From UBA2779 sp965232615 (GTDB lineage: Bacteria; Spirochaetota; Spirochaetia; DSM-2461), in assembly GCA_965232615.1 (NCBI GenBank), contig OZ246985.1, positions 1,984,001-2,048,000 on the forward strand: 64,000 bases of DNA, given 5' to 3'. The notes below the pieces were generated by a model, which searched no databases, was not told where the DNA came from, and was given only the letters and a program-made list of their open reading frames with translations. Below, piece by piece: positions 8,062 through 16,056 of the stretch. The translations under genes were made by a program, and so were the position numbers. Each line of letters opens with the position of its first letter. The stretch's first letter is position 1.

Positions 8062-11000
8062 TTATCGGCGATATATGGGTTTTCCCAGTACATCCAATCC
8101 TGCCTTTTTAACATAATATCTCTTGAATATGGTATTTATTGTCTTATAATTCTGCTTGCTATTGTTGCCAATATTCCAGGAAACCCTGCCGGGATTTGTG
8201 TGCTTACGCCATTCGACATGATCTTTGGCGGCGTAAATAGGTTGTAAATCCAATCGGTTTTTTTCAATATTGAACCCCGCGACCCTGACATAAAAAGGCG
8301 GGGCGCCGTTCTTCGGCTCAAGAAGCAGCACATCCTGCTTGAACACCTGTACGCATTTTCTGGCGGCCGGATGGGGTTTGAACAGCTCGCTATTCTTAAC
8401 GGCACTCAACTGCATCTCAAAGTAGGTGTAGAAGTGTGGGCTAAGCTGCTTGTCAGGCATAGCCCAAATAATGCACATGCAGTATTCACCCGGAGCATAT
8501 CCCTTTTGAACCGGAATATCTCGGAAAGCTGCGGTTTGAGCATCCAGGGAATGCAGGGGAAACTCCAATGGCAGGGCAAAGGCTTTTTGTGCCTTGGGGA
8601 TAAATTTAATTCGCCAGCAGCCTTTCTCAAGGCAGAATTTTTTCAGATTCTCTTTCCATTTACCTGGCTGCTCTCTCACCTGTTCCAGGGCCTGTTTTGT
8701 ATCATCGTCATATACATGTTTAATTTCGTTTTCTTCGAGGGTGATTAACTCTTTTCGGGTTGTCCAGTAGAAATTTCTTACCAATATCTCCTTGGTGTCA
8801 AGTATGGGATTCTCCTTAAGCAAGTTGGACTTTTTCTCCTTGAGACTGTCGGCCTTCTGAGATTGCAAGTTATCTCGAATTTCATCATCCAGGATGTAGT
8901 CGTTTTGATTTAACTTCTGAAAAGCCACGGAGCGATCCTTATGGGATAGACCCATCGCTGTATCGTTGAAGAATACACCATTCCGTCCATGGTCGGGCTT
9001 GAAGGAGATGAGGCTGGCATCCAGCATCTTCTCTATTCTATCGTGACTGACTGGAAGCGGGGGTGTTGCCAGATAAACCCTTCCTTGTTTAACGGAGTCG
9101 TGCAGGTTCGTTATACGCTGATTCATCTTTGCCATCTTCTGGAGATAAGACGGACTCAGGAGTCCAATCACAAGGGCATCGACAGCATGATGCCGATGAT
9201 CGGAACGATTCTTCTTCCACTTGCGTTCAACACTGGTTTTGCCATTGTTGAGAAGGTAATTGAGATTCAAACTACCCCGAAGCATGTCTGTAAGAATTCC
9301 AGGACTTAGAAAAATCTTGCTGAATGGGCAAATCACAGCCAGATAGATTCGGGCACTTCGGCTTATATAAGCTGTATCATTGCCATGTCGCGCAAGAAAG
9401 GACTTTTCGCCTTTATATTTATTCAATGCGTCAGCCCTGAAGCGAAGCCGTTTGGCATTTCTTATATGAGGATTGGCCAGAAGCCGTTCTTCAATTCCTT
9501 TCCATCGATCAGGGTTTGACGCAAAGGCATCATACGGAGTTCTGTTTCCCTTTTCCTGGTTACACTGCCGATGGACAACGGTCTTGTTGGCCATGCCGTC
9601 ATCCAATGTCTGGGAGAATGGCAAAATATGATCCACTTCGGTTTCCGCGGTAAGAAGTTGATGAATGCCAATATTTTTACCGCAATACAGACAGGTATGG
9701 CTGGCTCCAATACTGAGTTCTTTCCAAAGTTTGTACTTCTGCCGATCCTTCCTGCCTGGATGCTCGAATCCATTTCCCCGATAGAACTTATTGATATCCT
9801 CGTTATCCTTTTGGGCCAGGGCCTGCCGCTTTGTCATCTCCGCACGGCTGTCGCGGCTACTCTTCAGTTCCCGTGTAACCTCAATCGTAATGGATTCTGG
9901 ACGGCCATAACGCTCAATAATGGCATTTACCACTTTTTGAAGCTGCCGCAGTGCAACATGTACACGTGGGTTTCCAATCTTCCCATGCTCCTTTTCGTCC
10001 GGGTCTATACTCTTACCCCTGCGTTCAGGAATGGCCACGCAGGACTGACTCAATATCTTTCCATAGTATGGCAGCTCATTAAGCAATTCTCCCTTATAGG
10101 CATGGTCACTATGATGCACGCCCAGAGACTCGCAAGCCTTTGCATAGTCTTCCCCATGATTTAACATTCTCTCGTTCAGTTTTCTCATGGCTAAAGCGGA
10201 TAGATTGCCCACTCCAGCAGGGAATGACGCTTTTAAGACGGCTTGTAGGTTTTCTTCGGGAATCCCCTTTCCCCGCATCCATTCCTCCGCCTTTTCCCAG
10301 TCTTCCCGCTGTGCAGAAAGAAGCCACTCAACTAATCTGTCCTGCTCTTCGGCATCGAACTGATTCCAGAAACCTTTCAAATGGCCTGGCTTCTGCATTA
10401 TATAGGCCGTTTCATTGCCATTTAACTTTGTCCGTTTTTCCGATTCAAAATTGAACCGCCCCCCATTTGGATAGCCCAGAATACCGGCAACTTTAGTGAA
10501 TGACATGGTGTTTTGGCCCTGCAAACTCGAAAAAGCTCGTTGAATTTCATTGTGGCTGAGGGTGAACTGTTCACTTGGAAGTTGATACTCGAGATTGTGG
10601 AGAGTTTGCAGTATTCTGTAATTCTGAAAAGACGGCAGGGCTTTATAGGCCCGTATCTCAGATGGGTACAGGGTGCATCTGCCCCGTTCCTGCGCTTGCA
10701 GAGCCCGTTGGTAAAACACACAATTCTTCATTTTTTCCCAAGGCAGCTTATTGGCAAAGTCTGGATTAAATTTCTCCTGTGCTTTTTTTATTTCATCCCA
10801 TTCGGAGGAATACATGTTTCTGTCGGCTCGCCAAGAAGAGGTTTTCTTGAACCGTAGGCTGTCTTCTTCATTCTGTAGGTATAAAAACTCTCCAAGAGTA
10901 ATGGGTCTGTCCATATTCCGGGAAATCTGCGTGTTCCTCATATCTTCTTTCAGCTTCCCAATTAATACCATAGACTCTTTTTCTTCTTTGGATATATTTC

Positions 11001-11424
11001 CACCATCTTCCTGCACGGAGAGAATTCGATTACTCTTGAAACCGCGGCGTTGTCCTAATTGAAAGAGGATTCGCCCAAGTTCATACGGCTTCAATCCCCG
11101 TCTTAGGGCTTCATAGCGTAGCCTATATGGATCGGTGGTATCCAGGACGTTCTTAAAAGCCTTTTTATCTTCCGGGAGCAATTCACATTGGCGAAGGAGG
11201 TGAAGTAGAGAATTCTGCCGGCGTTTTGTACGCATCCGAAGTCTGCGGCTGCCTCTGGCTTCTCGGCGGGTAACGGCCAAAGATTCCCCACTCTTGGCAT
11301 CACAGCCATCCGAAAAGATGCGGACTCCCATATCGATTAAATCTGCAGGGCTGCCGTCCAGCGTCTTCCACAAAGCCCACCCAATAGAATTAGTGCCTAA
11401 ATCCAAACCGAGCCGGTATTCCAT
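8062..11424 (-). CDS. cas9: Cas9, type II-C RNA-guided DNA endonuclease
   Basis: Cas9 uses a crRNA:tracrRNA duplex to cut target DNA, the HNH domain cutting the target strand and RuvC the other. At 1120 residues it is compact, as in type II-C. RuvC-I is GLDLGTNSIGWAL with Asp8; the arginine-rich bridge helix spans about 52-80; RuvC-II is SITIEVTREL with Glu515; HNH is EVDHILPFS with His599, framed by Cys578, Cys581 and Cys621; RuvC-III is HHAVDAL with His746 and Asp749. All nuclease residues are present. The start is the ATG at 11424, preceded by GGGGGA; an in-frame TTG 12 bp upstream falls in the tracrRNA terminator and is less likely. The PAM cannot be read from sequence. The tracrRNA terminator ends about 10 bp before the start codon, so expression may depend on read-through. 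Confidence 0.97.
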   Translation of the reverse strand: MEYRLGLDLGTNSIGWALWKTLDGSPADLIDMGVRIFSDGCDAKSGESLAVTRREARGSRRLRMRTKRRQNSLLHLLRQCELLPEDKKAFKNVLDTTDPYRLRYEALRRGLKPYELGRILFQLGQRRGFKSNRILSVQEDGGNISKEEKESMVLIGKLKEDMRNTQISRNMDRPITLGEFLYLQNEEDSLRFKKTSSWRADRNMYSSEWDEIKKAQEKFNPDFANKLPWEKMKNCVFYQRALQAQERGRCTLYPSEIRAYKALPSFQNYRILQTLHNLEYQLPSEQFTLSHNEIQRAFSSLQGQNTMSFTKVAGILGYPNGGRFNFESEKRTKLNGNETAYIMQKPGHLKGFWNQFDAEEQDRLVEWLLSAQREDWEKAEEWMRGKGIPEENLQAVLKASFPAGVGNLSALAMRKLNERMLNHGEDYAKACESLGVHHSDHAYKGELLNELPYYGKILSQSCVAIPERRGKSIDPDEKEHGKIGNPRVHVALRQLQKVVNAIIERYGRPESITIEVTRELKSSRDSRAEMTKRQALAQKDNEDINKFYRGNGFEHPGRKDRQKYKLWKELSIGASHTCLYCGKNIGIHQLLTAETEVDHILPFSQTLDDGMANKTVVHRQCNQEKGNRTPYDAFASNPDRWKGIEERLLANPHIRNAKRLRFRADALNKYKGEKSFLARHGNDTAYISRSARIYLAVICPFSKIFLSPGILTDMLRGSLNLNYLLNNGKTSVERKWKKNRSDHRHHAVDALVIGLLSPSYLQKMAKMNQRITNLHDSVKQGRVYLATPPLPVSHDRIEKMLDASLISFKPDHGRNGVFFNDTAMGLSHKDRSVAFQKLNQNDYILDDEIRDNLQSQKADSLKEKKSNLLKENPILDTKEILVRNFYWTTRKELITLEENEIKHVYDDDTKQALEQVREQPGKWKENLKKFCLEKGCWRIKFIPKAQKAFALPLEFPLHSLDAQTAAFRDIPVQKGYAPGEYCMCIIWAMPDKQLSPHFYTYFEMQLSAVKNSELFKPHPAARKCVQVFKQDVLLLEPKNGAPPFYVRVAGFNIEKNRLDLQPIYAAKDHVEWRKHTNPGRVSWNIGNNSKQNYKTINTIFKRYYVKKAGLDVLGKPIYRR

Positions 11425-11434
11425 GGTTTCCCCC

Positions 11435-11466
11435 AAAAAAGAAAGGGCGCCGGAGCACCCTTTTTC
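11435..11466 (-). terminator. tracrRNA terminator and possible cas9 attenuator
   Basis: The minus strand has AAAGGGTGC, loop TCCG, then GCGCCCTTTC and TTTTTT. This is a classic intrinsic terminator, with one G-T pair in the stem. The T-run is followed immediately by the GGGGG of the cas9 ribosome-binding site, so termination here would stop cas9 transcription. Confidence 0.8.
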
Positions 11467-11527
11467 ATCTTACAGCCATCCTTATGGAAGGCTTTGTTAA
11501 CGGGTTGAACCGTTTCTCAAAGCGATT
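11435..11527 (-). ncRNA. tracrRNA
   Basis: A degenerate copy of the CRISPR repeat lies at 11496-11531: plus-strand GTTAACGGGTTGAACC, then CTCAAAGCGATTAAAC. Read on the minus strand it is the anti-repeat, able to pair with nearly the whole crRNA repeat, with a small bulge near the 5' end of the repeat. Downstream on the minus strand follow a stem GCCTTCC/GGATGGC and a terminator stem, GGGTGC/GCGCCC extended by A-T pairs, ending in six Ts at 11440-11435. With a start near 11527 the RNA is about 93 nt, a usual tracrRNA size. It sits just upstream of cas9 on the same strand. Exact ends are inferred. Confidence 0.88.
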
Positions 11528-11533
11528 AAACAA

Positions 11534-11562
11534 AGTAAATCAAAGTTTGAGAATTGTGTCAA
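11534..11562 (-). promoter_or_regulatory. Sigma70-type promoter of the tracrRNA
   Basis: On the minus strand TTGACA (11562-11557) and TTTACT (11539-11534) are 17 bp apart. The -35 is a perfect match and the -10 matches 4 of 6. The predicted start, about 7 nt downstream, falls at the beginning of the anti-repeat. It is the only convincing promoter upstream of cas9. Confidence 0.75.
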
Positions 11563-11614
11563 TAGGTAATTAGCCATCTGCTGTAATTTGATATAGATAT
11601 TCTCTCCCCTCTGC

Positions 11615-12218
11615 GAGATATAATCAAAAGTTGTGGATGGGGTAAAAAAAGAGCAAATCCTTCTGTAAAATAATTGGTAATAAAGCCAAACAGGAAAGAG
11701 ATGCTCTATGGAAGAGTTTACAACAAACAGAAATGATTCGGAAGTGCTGAAAAGCGAAACAGAATCGGCTGTACGCAATGGTTACCACGCCCAGCGAAAA
11801 ATTGTGATAGGGGTTGGTCAAATGCAAATCAAGGTTCCAGGAGTGGATGACAGGAAATTGAAGAGCAAGCGAGAGGATCGCTTCACCCGTGCCATACTGC
11901 CAGCCTATATGCGAAGAACTCCCAGTATCGACAACCTTGTTCCGGCGCTGTACCTCAGCGGTGCGTTCCTCGGAGCTTTGCTCCTGCGGTACGCACCTGC
12001 TTGAATTTTATCTTGATGCAAGGCGGCAAATCAGTAAGTATGGTTTGGAAGCTCTGCCTGGAGGCTGAAAAGAACGGGTGAAAGCTACGTGGATACAAGC
12101 TGATCCCCAGGGTTATTGAGGGTGTGTTTTGTAATGATGGAGTCTTCAAGGAAGAGGCCGCGTGAAAAAAAAATGAAGGATTTTGAATTTTCTCATCCAC
12201 AACTATTGACAATAACTC
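11615..12218 (+). mobile_element. Decayed IS256 copy with a MITE unit inside
   Basis: This 604-bp relic has the same two ends as the complete IS256 at 3741-5141 (GAGATATAATCAAAAGTTG at 11615; ATTGACAATAACTC at 12218) but lies in the opposite orientation. Thus the two copies bracket the CRISPR-Cas locus with their 5' ends facing inward. The transposase reading frame starts at 11708 (MEEFTTNRNDSEV), lacks about 40 residues after SETES, runs to YLSG, then loses about 245 residues. The missing part is replaced at about 11958-12032 by one hairpin unit of the dispersed MITE-like family. The last part encodes the transposase C-terminus (GVFCNDGVFKEEAA) with an in-frame stop. It cannot make an active enzyme. 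Confidence 0.88.
11708..12166 (+). pseudogene. Internally deleted IS256 transposase
   Basis: The N-terminal 130 or so residues match the intact transposase closely, minus a 40-residue deletion. The frame ends with a MITE-derived tail (AFLGALLLRYAPA) at 12004. The C-terminal 40 residues follow after the inserted unit but carry a stop where the intact copy has Trp-Arg. The catalytic acidic residues are all lost. Confidence 0.85.
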
Positions 12219-12241
12219 GTAAGAATTCTGCTAATTCATAG

Positions 12242-12270
12242 TTGCAACCATAGAAAGGGGATTATATACT
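12242..12270 (+). promoter_or_regulatory. Sigma70-type promoter of the symporter gene
   Basis: TTGCAA and TATACT are separated by 17 bp, 32 bp before the start codon, with AAGGAG just ahead of the ATG. It begins 24 bp beyond the IS256 relic end. Confidence 0.65.
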
Positions 12271-12302
12271 ACTCTCATGTTTTCCACGTAAGGAGATATA
12301 TC

Positions 12303-13583
12303 ATGTCAGAGAACAAAAAGGGGATTTTCAGTTGGTATTTTAATACGAGTCTATTACTGCGAATTTTCATCGGTTTAGTACTTGGTGCTATTGTCGGTTT
12401 AATTGCTGGCCCTGCAATATCATGGATAAATCCTGCAGGTAAAATTTTTGTCAATCTGTTAAAAATGATTGTAATGCCGGTGGTGCTTTCATCTCTGATC
12501 GTGGGTGCTGCAAGTATTAATCCTTCAGTACTTGGCAAAGTCGGTGTCAAAATTCTTATATTCTACCTGTTAACTTCCGCCTTTGCAGTGGCAGTCGGAT
12601 TGATACTCGGTAATTTATTGAATGTTGGTGCTGGGTTGGAATTGAGCACCTCCACTGAAGCAGTCGGTAAGGTGCTAACTAAACCGAAATTGGGAGATAC
12701 TCTAATCAATATTATTCCTAAGAACCCATTTGAAGCTATAGCCCGGGGTGAAGTATTGCCTATAATCTTTTTTGCTATAGTTTTCGGCATAGGAATTTCT
12801 CATCTAAAAACTAGTGAGAATCAGCGGTTAAAGCAAATAGGGACAACGCTCTTTGAGGTATTTGAGGGAACGGCAGAGGTCATGTACCTGGTTGTAAGGG
12901 GGATACTGGAATATGCACCCATAGGCGTATTTGCTCTTATCGCGGTTGTCTTTGCAAACCAGGGTTCCAGGGTCATCGGCGCTCTGGGTGTGGTAACTGC
13001 AACAGCCTATCTTGGATACATTCTCCATATTTTACTTATATATGGCGGCTTGCTTTTACTCGGTAAAATTGCGCCCATCCGATTCTTCAGCCAGGCCAGA
13101 ACCACATTGGTAACCGCCTTTGTCACACGAAGTTCCAGTGGTACGTTGCCTGTTACAATTCAGGCTTCAGATCGCATGGGTGTTGACAGAAGGATCTCTT
13201 CCTTTACCCTTCCCCTTGGTGCGACAATAAACATGGATGGTACAGCTATTTATCAGGGAGTCTGTGTCATCTTTATCGGCATGGCCATTGGTATGCCGCT
13301 GTCTATAGGTCAACAACTTACAGTAATTATAACCGCTGTTCTTGCCTCGGTAGGAACAGCCGGTGTCCCCGGAGCGGGGGCCATTATGCTCCTGATGGTC
13401 CTTAATTCGGTGGGCCTTCCGGTTGAAGCGGGAACACCTGTGGCAGCCGCCTATGCGATGATACTCGGAATTGATGCCCTGCTTGATATGGGAAGAACTA
13501 TGGTGAATGTAAGCGGAGATTTGACAGGAACTTTGCTGGTCGCTAAAAGTGAAAAGGCAGTTGACTTGTCAAAGTGGAATTAG
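12303..13583 (+). CDS. Dicarboxylate/amino acid:cation symporter (DAACS family)
   Basis: An inner-membrane secondary transporter taking up glutamate/aspartate or C4-dicarboxylates with Na+ or H+. The 426-residue protein has several hydrophobic segments. It also has the family signatures: the serine-rich hairpin SSSGTLPVTIQ, the NMDGTAIYQG motif of the seventh helix, and the C-terminal MILGIDALLDMGRTMVNVSGD, where an Asp/Arg pair contacts the substrate. The Arg in DMGRTMVN is usual for acidic amino-acid carriers, but glutamate cannot be told from dicarboxylates by eye. The ribosome site AAGGAG is well spaced and a good promoter lies upstream, so it appears monocistronic. A truncated MITE-like element follows the stop. 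Confidence 0.93.
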   Translation: MSENKKGIFSWYFNTSLLLRIFIGLVLGAIVGLIAGPAISWINPAGKIFVNLLKMIVMPVVLSSLIVGAASINPSVLGKVGVKILIFYLLTSAFAVAVGLILGNLLNVGAGLELSTSTEAVGKVLTKPKLGDTLINIIPKNPFEAIARGEVLPIIFFAIVFGIGISHLKTSENQRLKQIGTTLFEVFEGTAEVMYLVVRGILEYAPIGVFALIAVVFANQGSRVIGALGVVTATAYLGYILHILLIYGGLLLLGKIAPIRFFSQARTTLVTAFVTRSSSGTLPVTIQASDRMGVDRRISSFTLPLGATINMDGTAIYQGVCVIFIGMAIGMPLSIGQQLTVIITAVLASVGTAGVPGAGAIMLLMVLNSVGLPVEAGTPVAAAYAMILGIDALLDMGRTMVNVSGDLTGTLLVAKSEKAVDLSKWN

Positions 13584-13624
13584 TTTCCTGATTCTCCGAC
13601 TCTCGGGCAGCATTTGTGGTGCTT

Positions 13625-13719
13625 CTGGGCTACGCCCTGCGGTACGCACCTGATTAAATTTTTTCTTGATGCAAGGCGGCAAAAGTGGAGCTAGCTTAAG
13701 CTGTTTTTTAGAGGTACCC
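13625..13719 (+). repeat. MITE-like element, copy a (left end missing)
   Basis: It begins in a hairpin unit variant (GGGCTACGCCCTGCGGTACG), has the linker found in other copies, and ends GTTTTTTAGAGGTACCC. The GGGCACC-type left end is absent. It follows the symporter gene. Confidence 0.8.
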
Positions 13720-13948
13720 TACATTATGGAACAACATTTACAGAACATCCTCCCGGAGAGATATTTCATCATTCCAAATGGATAATTCGCTGAATCACAA
13801 CTATCAGTGAGTATTGAACTACAATATTGGGCAAGGATCCCATCTAACCAGATTTAAATGTAACCAGGTGATAACAAGCTTTCTGACACTGTATATTCGT
13901 TTCAAAACCTGAGTGATATTTTGTTATACTGAAATGAATTTGACTTAA
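13720..13948. other. Intergenic stretch without a recognisable gene
   Basis: No convincing reading frame is present. The only feature noted is ACAAGCTTTCTGACACT at 13874-13890 followed by GTATATT, a short motif repeated elsewhere in the window (36525, 25060-25101, 58855-58906). Confidence 0.6.
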
Positions 13949-14019
13949 GCGTCTGATGGGAATCGAACCCACGTCACGAGCTTGGGAAGCTCGGGTAATA
14001 ACCATTATACGACAGACGC
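13949..14019 (-). tRNA. tRNA-Gly (anticodon CCC)
   Basis: The minus strand folds as a 71-nt cloverleaf. The acceptor stem is GCGTCTG/CAGACGC, the anticodon arm GAGC-TTCCCAA-GCTC with anticodon CCC, and the T loop TTCGATT. CCA is not encoded. It decodes GGG. Confidence 0.95.
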
Positions 14020-14348
14020 AAGCTTGTAATCTCCTGTATTGTGAAGGATAGTTTAAGTCACCGGGTAATTACTGCCTTCGACGATCAGTCAGTTGACCCG
14101 CTTCTCTCTTCCTTCAATAAGCTGTATGCATCAGCAATTCATATTATGCGGGTGGTGGGGATTTGTCAATTACCACGTTGCCACTGCTAATGGGATGAGT
14201 CGGAGATTCGCCCGCACAGTTTGCTTATTATTCAGGGATTGAATCAGCGCCAGATAATTGGCTTCGCATTTTTGTTGTAGAATGCAGGTTGCCATCCACT
14301 TATCCCCTTTCATCATCATAAGCCACAAGCACTTTGCCATTAATTGAA
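14020..14348. other. Intergenic stretch without a recognisable gene
   Basis: About 330 bp between tRNA-Gly and MITE copy b. I see no open frame with coding character, no terminator and no clear promoter beyond what tRNA-Gly would need. Confidence 0.5.
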
Positions 14349-14587
14349 GGGCACCTCTAAAAAACCCATTGAGTTCTTGACTCAGATCATTTTCGCCGCT
14401 ACTGCGTTGTCAAAATACTCAACTAAGCCCAGCTACGCCCTTAGCTTTTGCCTGCCTGTGCGTGTCCGCACTCAGACAGGCCGCCTTGTATCGACAAAAT
14501 TTTTTAATCAGGTGTGTACCGCAGGGCATAGCCCGAGGAACACACCGCCTCTTCGTCAATTTCCGAAAGCTGTTTTTTAGAGGTGCC
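14349..14587 (+). repeat. MITE-like element, copy b
   Basis: Starts GGGCACCTCTAAAAAACCC and ends GCTGTTTTTTAGAGGTGCC. It holds one standard hairpin unit variant (GTGTGTACCGCAGGG...CACACC) and a second, diverged palindromic part around CTGCCTGTGCG/CAGACAGG. No target duplication is visible (flanks TGAA and TATT), so it may be rearranged. Confidence 0.85.
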
Positions 14588-14735
14588 TATTACGACCTTC
14601 CTGATGCCCATTGTCGGTCCGCGCAGCTTCCTTGTAGCCTGTCGGACTTATGCCTCACGGCTCGATTTCTGGTACTGGTTCAATTATGCCGACTTTTGTA
14701 TTATACTATTTGATTGTAAGAAACGGAGGTGATTC

Positions 14736-15144
14736 CTGGATCTTGATGAATTTCAGAAATGCGCGCATATAATGTCGGACTGGATCGCTGACTACTTCAA
14801 GACCATTGAAAAATATCCAGTTCGATCTCAGGTTAAGGCAGGCGATATTGCTGCTGAGATTGCGTCATCCTGCCCGGAGCATGGTGAATCCATGGAGACT
14901 ATATTCTCCAGTTTCAAAATCAAGTGATGATATGCCGGAGTATCGGGATTGGAGTATCTCTCTTGCAGGGCAATGCAGAGCTCTCAAACTCTGGTTTGTA
15001 ATGAGATCGTACGGAGTTGAAGGGCTGAGGAAGAAAATACAAAGTAATCTTGACTGGTCAAAACGGCTTGCTGAGCATATCCGAAGCAGTGAAGATTGGG
15101 CAACTATTCAGAAAACAGCAACCGGAATTGAGACACATTCATGA
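14736..15144 (+). pseudogene. Aromatic-L-amino-acid decarboxylase-like pseudogene
   Basis: Two ends of one PLP-dependent group II decarboxylase remain. The first, from 14736, reads DLDEFQKCAHIMSDWIADYF and later EKYPVRSQVKAGDIAAEI, the typical N-terminus of this family. The second, from about 14928 in another frame, reads YRDWSISLAGQCRALKLWF and then RSYGVEGLRKKI, the typical C-terminal part. The roughly 300 residues between, including the PLP-binding Lys, are deleted. The start codon position reads CTG where an ATG would be expected, with GGAGGTG upstream. The second half ends just where the VOC gene begins (ATGA overlap), so the two were once an operon. Confidence 0.82.
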
Positions 15145-15542
15145 GTCCACGAATAGTTCATGTTGCGATATGGACAGATGATATTGAACGGCTACGAATG
15201 TTTTACATGAAACACTTCGGGGTTATTTCCAGTAAAAAGTATGTGAACTTGAAGAAAGGTTTTGAATCTTACTTCCTTGCCTTCACAGATGGACCGAAGT
15301 TGGAAATCATGACCTGTCATGATTTGAAGCTGTTCGATTCATCATCTCCCTGTTCAGGGTATGCACATCTGGCCCTGTCTGTTGGATCCGAATCGGATGT
15401 CGATACCGTCACCAGTCAGCTTCAGTCGAAAGGTGTTCCTGTTGTGGATGGACCGCGACGTACAGGAGATGGGTATTATGAAAGCGTAGTACTTGATCCC
15501 GACGGCAACAGGATAGAACTTACGGCTTCAGGGCACCTCTAA
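15141..15542 (+). CDS. VOC family (glyoxalase/bleomycin-resistance fold) protein
   Basis: A 133-residue single-unit vicinal-oxygen-chelate protein. It starts PRIVHVAIWTDDIERLRMFY, with a metal-binding His of the first repeat, and ends with DGYYESVVLDPDGNRIELT, with the Glu of the second. The middle has LALSVGSESDVDTV. Metal site residues suggest an isomerase, lyase or dioxygenase fold, but the substrate is unknown. It overlaps the end of the decarboxylase relic by 4 bp. The last codons and the stop (SGHL-stop) are supplied by the left end of MITE copy c, so the original C-terminus may have differed by a few residues. Confidence 0.88.
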   Translation: MSPRIVHVAIWTDDIERLRMFYMKHFGVISSKKYVNLKKGFESYFLAFTDGPKLEIMTCHDLKLFDSSSPCSGYAHLALSVGSESDVDTVTSQLQSKGVPVVDGPRRTGDGYYESVVLDPDGNRIELTASGHL

Positions 15543-15979
15543 AAAACCTTATTTTGTTTTTGGCTTGATCTTTTTCCCTACTGCTGCGTTGCCAAAATGC
15601 TCACGTAAGCAGGTGCGTACCGCAGGAGCAAAGCTCCGAGGAACGCACCGCCAACACCTTAAGCTAGATCCACTTTTGCCGCCTTACATCAAGATAAAAT
15701 TCAAGCAGGTGCGTACCGCAGGAGCAAAGCTCCGAGGAACGCACCGCCAACACCTTAAGCTAGCTCCACTTTTACCGCCTTACATCAAGATAAAATTCAA
15801 GCAGGTGCGTACCGCAGGAGCAAAGCTCCGAGGAACGCACCGCCAACACCTTAAGCTAGCTCCACTGTTGCCGCCTTACATCAAGATAAAATTCAAGCAG
15901 GTGCGTACCGCAGGAGCAAAGCTCCGAGGAACGCACCGCCACTACGCCAAATTCCGAAAACGGTTTTTTAGAGGTTGCC
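15531..15979 (+). repeat. MITE-like element, copy c (four hairpin units)
   Basis: It is 449 bp long, starting GGGCACCTCTAAAAAACC and ending CGGTTTTTTAGAGGTTGCC. Perfect 4-bp duplications, TTCA, lie at 15527-15530 and 15980-15983. Inside, the hairpin unit (GGTGCGTACCGCAGGAGC, AAA, GCTCCGAGGAACGCACC) recurs at 15612, 15708, 15804 and 15900, exactly 96 bp apart, with nearly identical linkers. The length equals 161 plus 3 times 96. Confidence 0.95.
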
Positions 15980-16056
15980 TTCAAATTCCTTTTAAGCTTC
16001 CAGTCTTCCTTCAGGTGATTGGAAGAGCAACTTCCAGATTTTATCAATATCATTCA

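Noticed and set aside
3733..12226. Target duplication around the IS256 copies or the whole bracketed block
   Set aside because: The 8-bp flanks differ at both ends of each copy and at the outer ends; a short CTTAC/GTAAG match is inverted and offset, so not counted.
15531..15979. MITE copy c looked like a CRISPR array (regular 96-bp period)
   Set aside because: The linkers between the repeated hairpins are nearly identical, unlike spacers, and terminal repeats with target duplications mark it as an inserted element.
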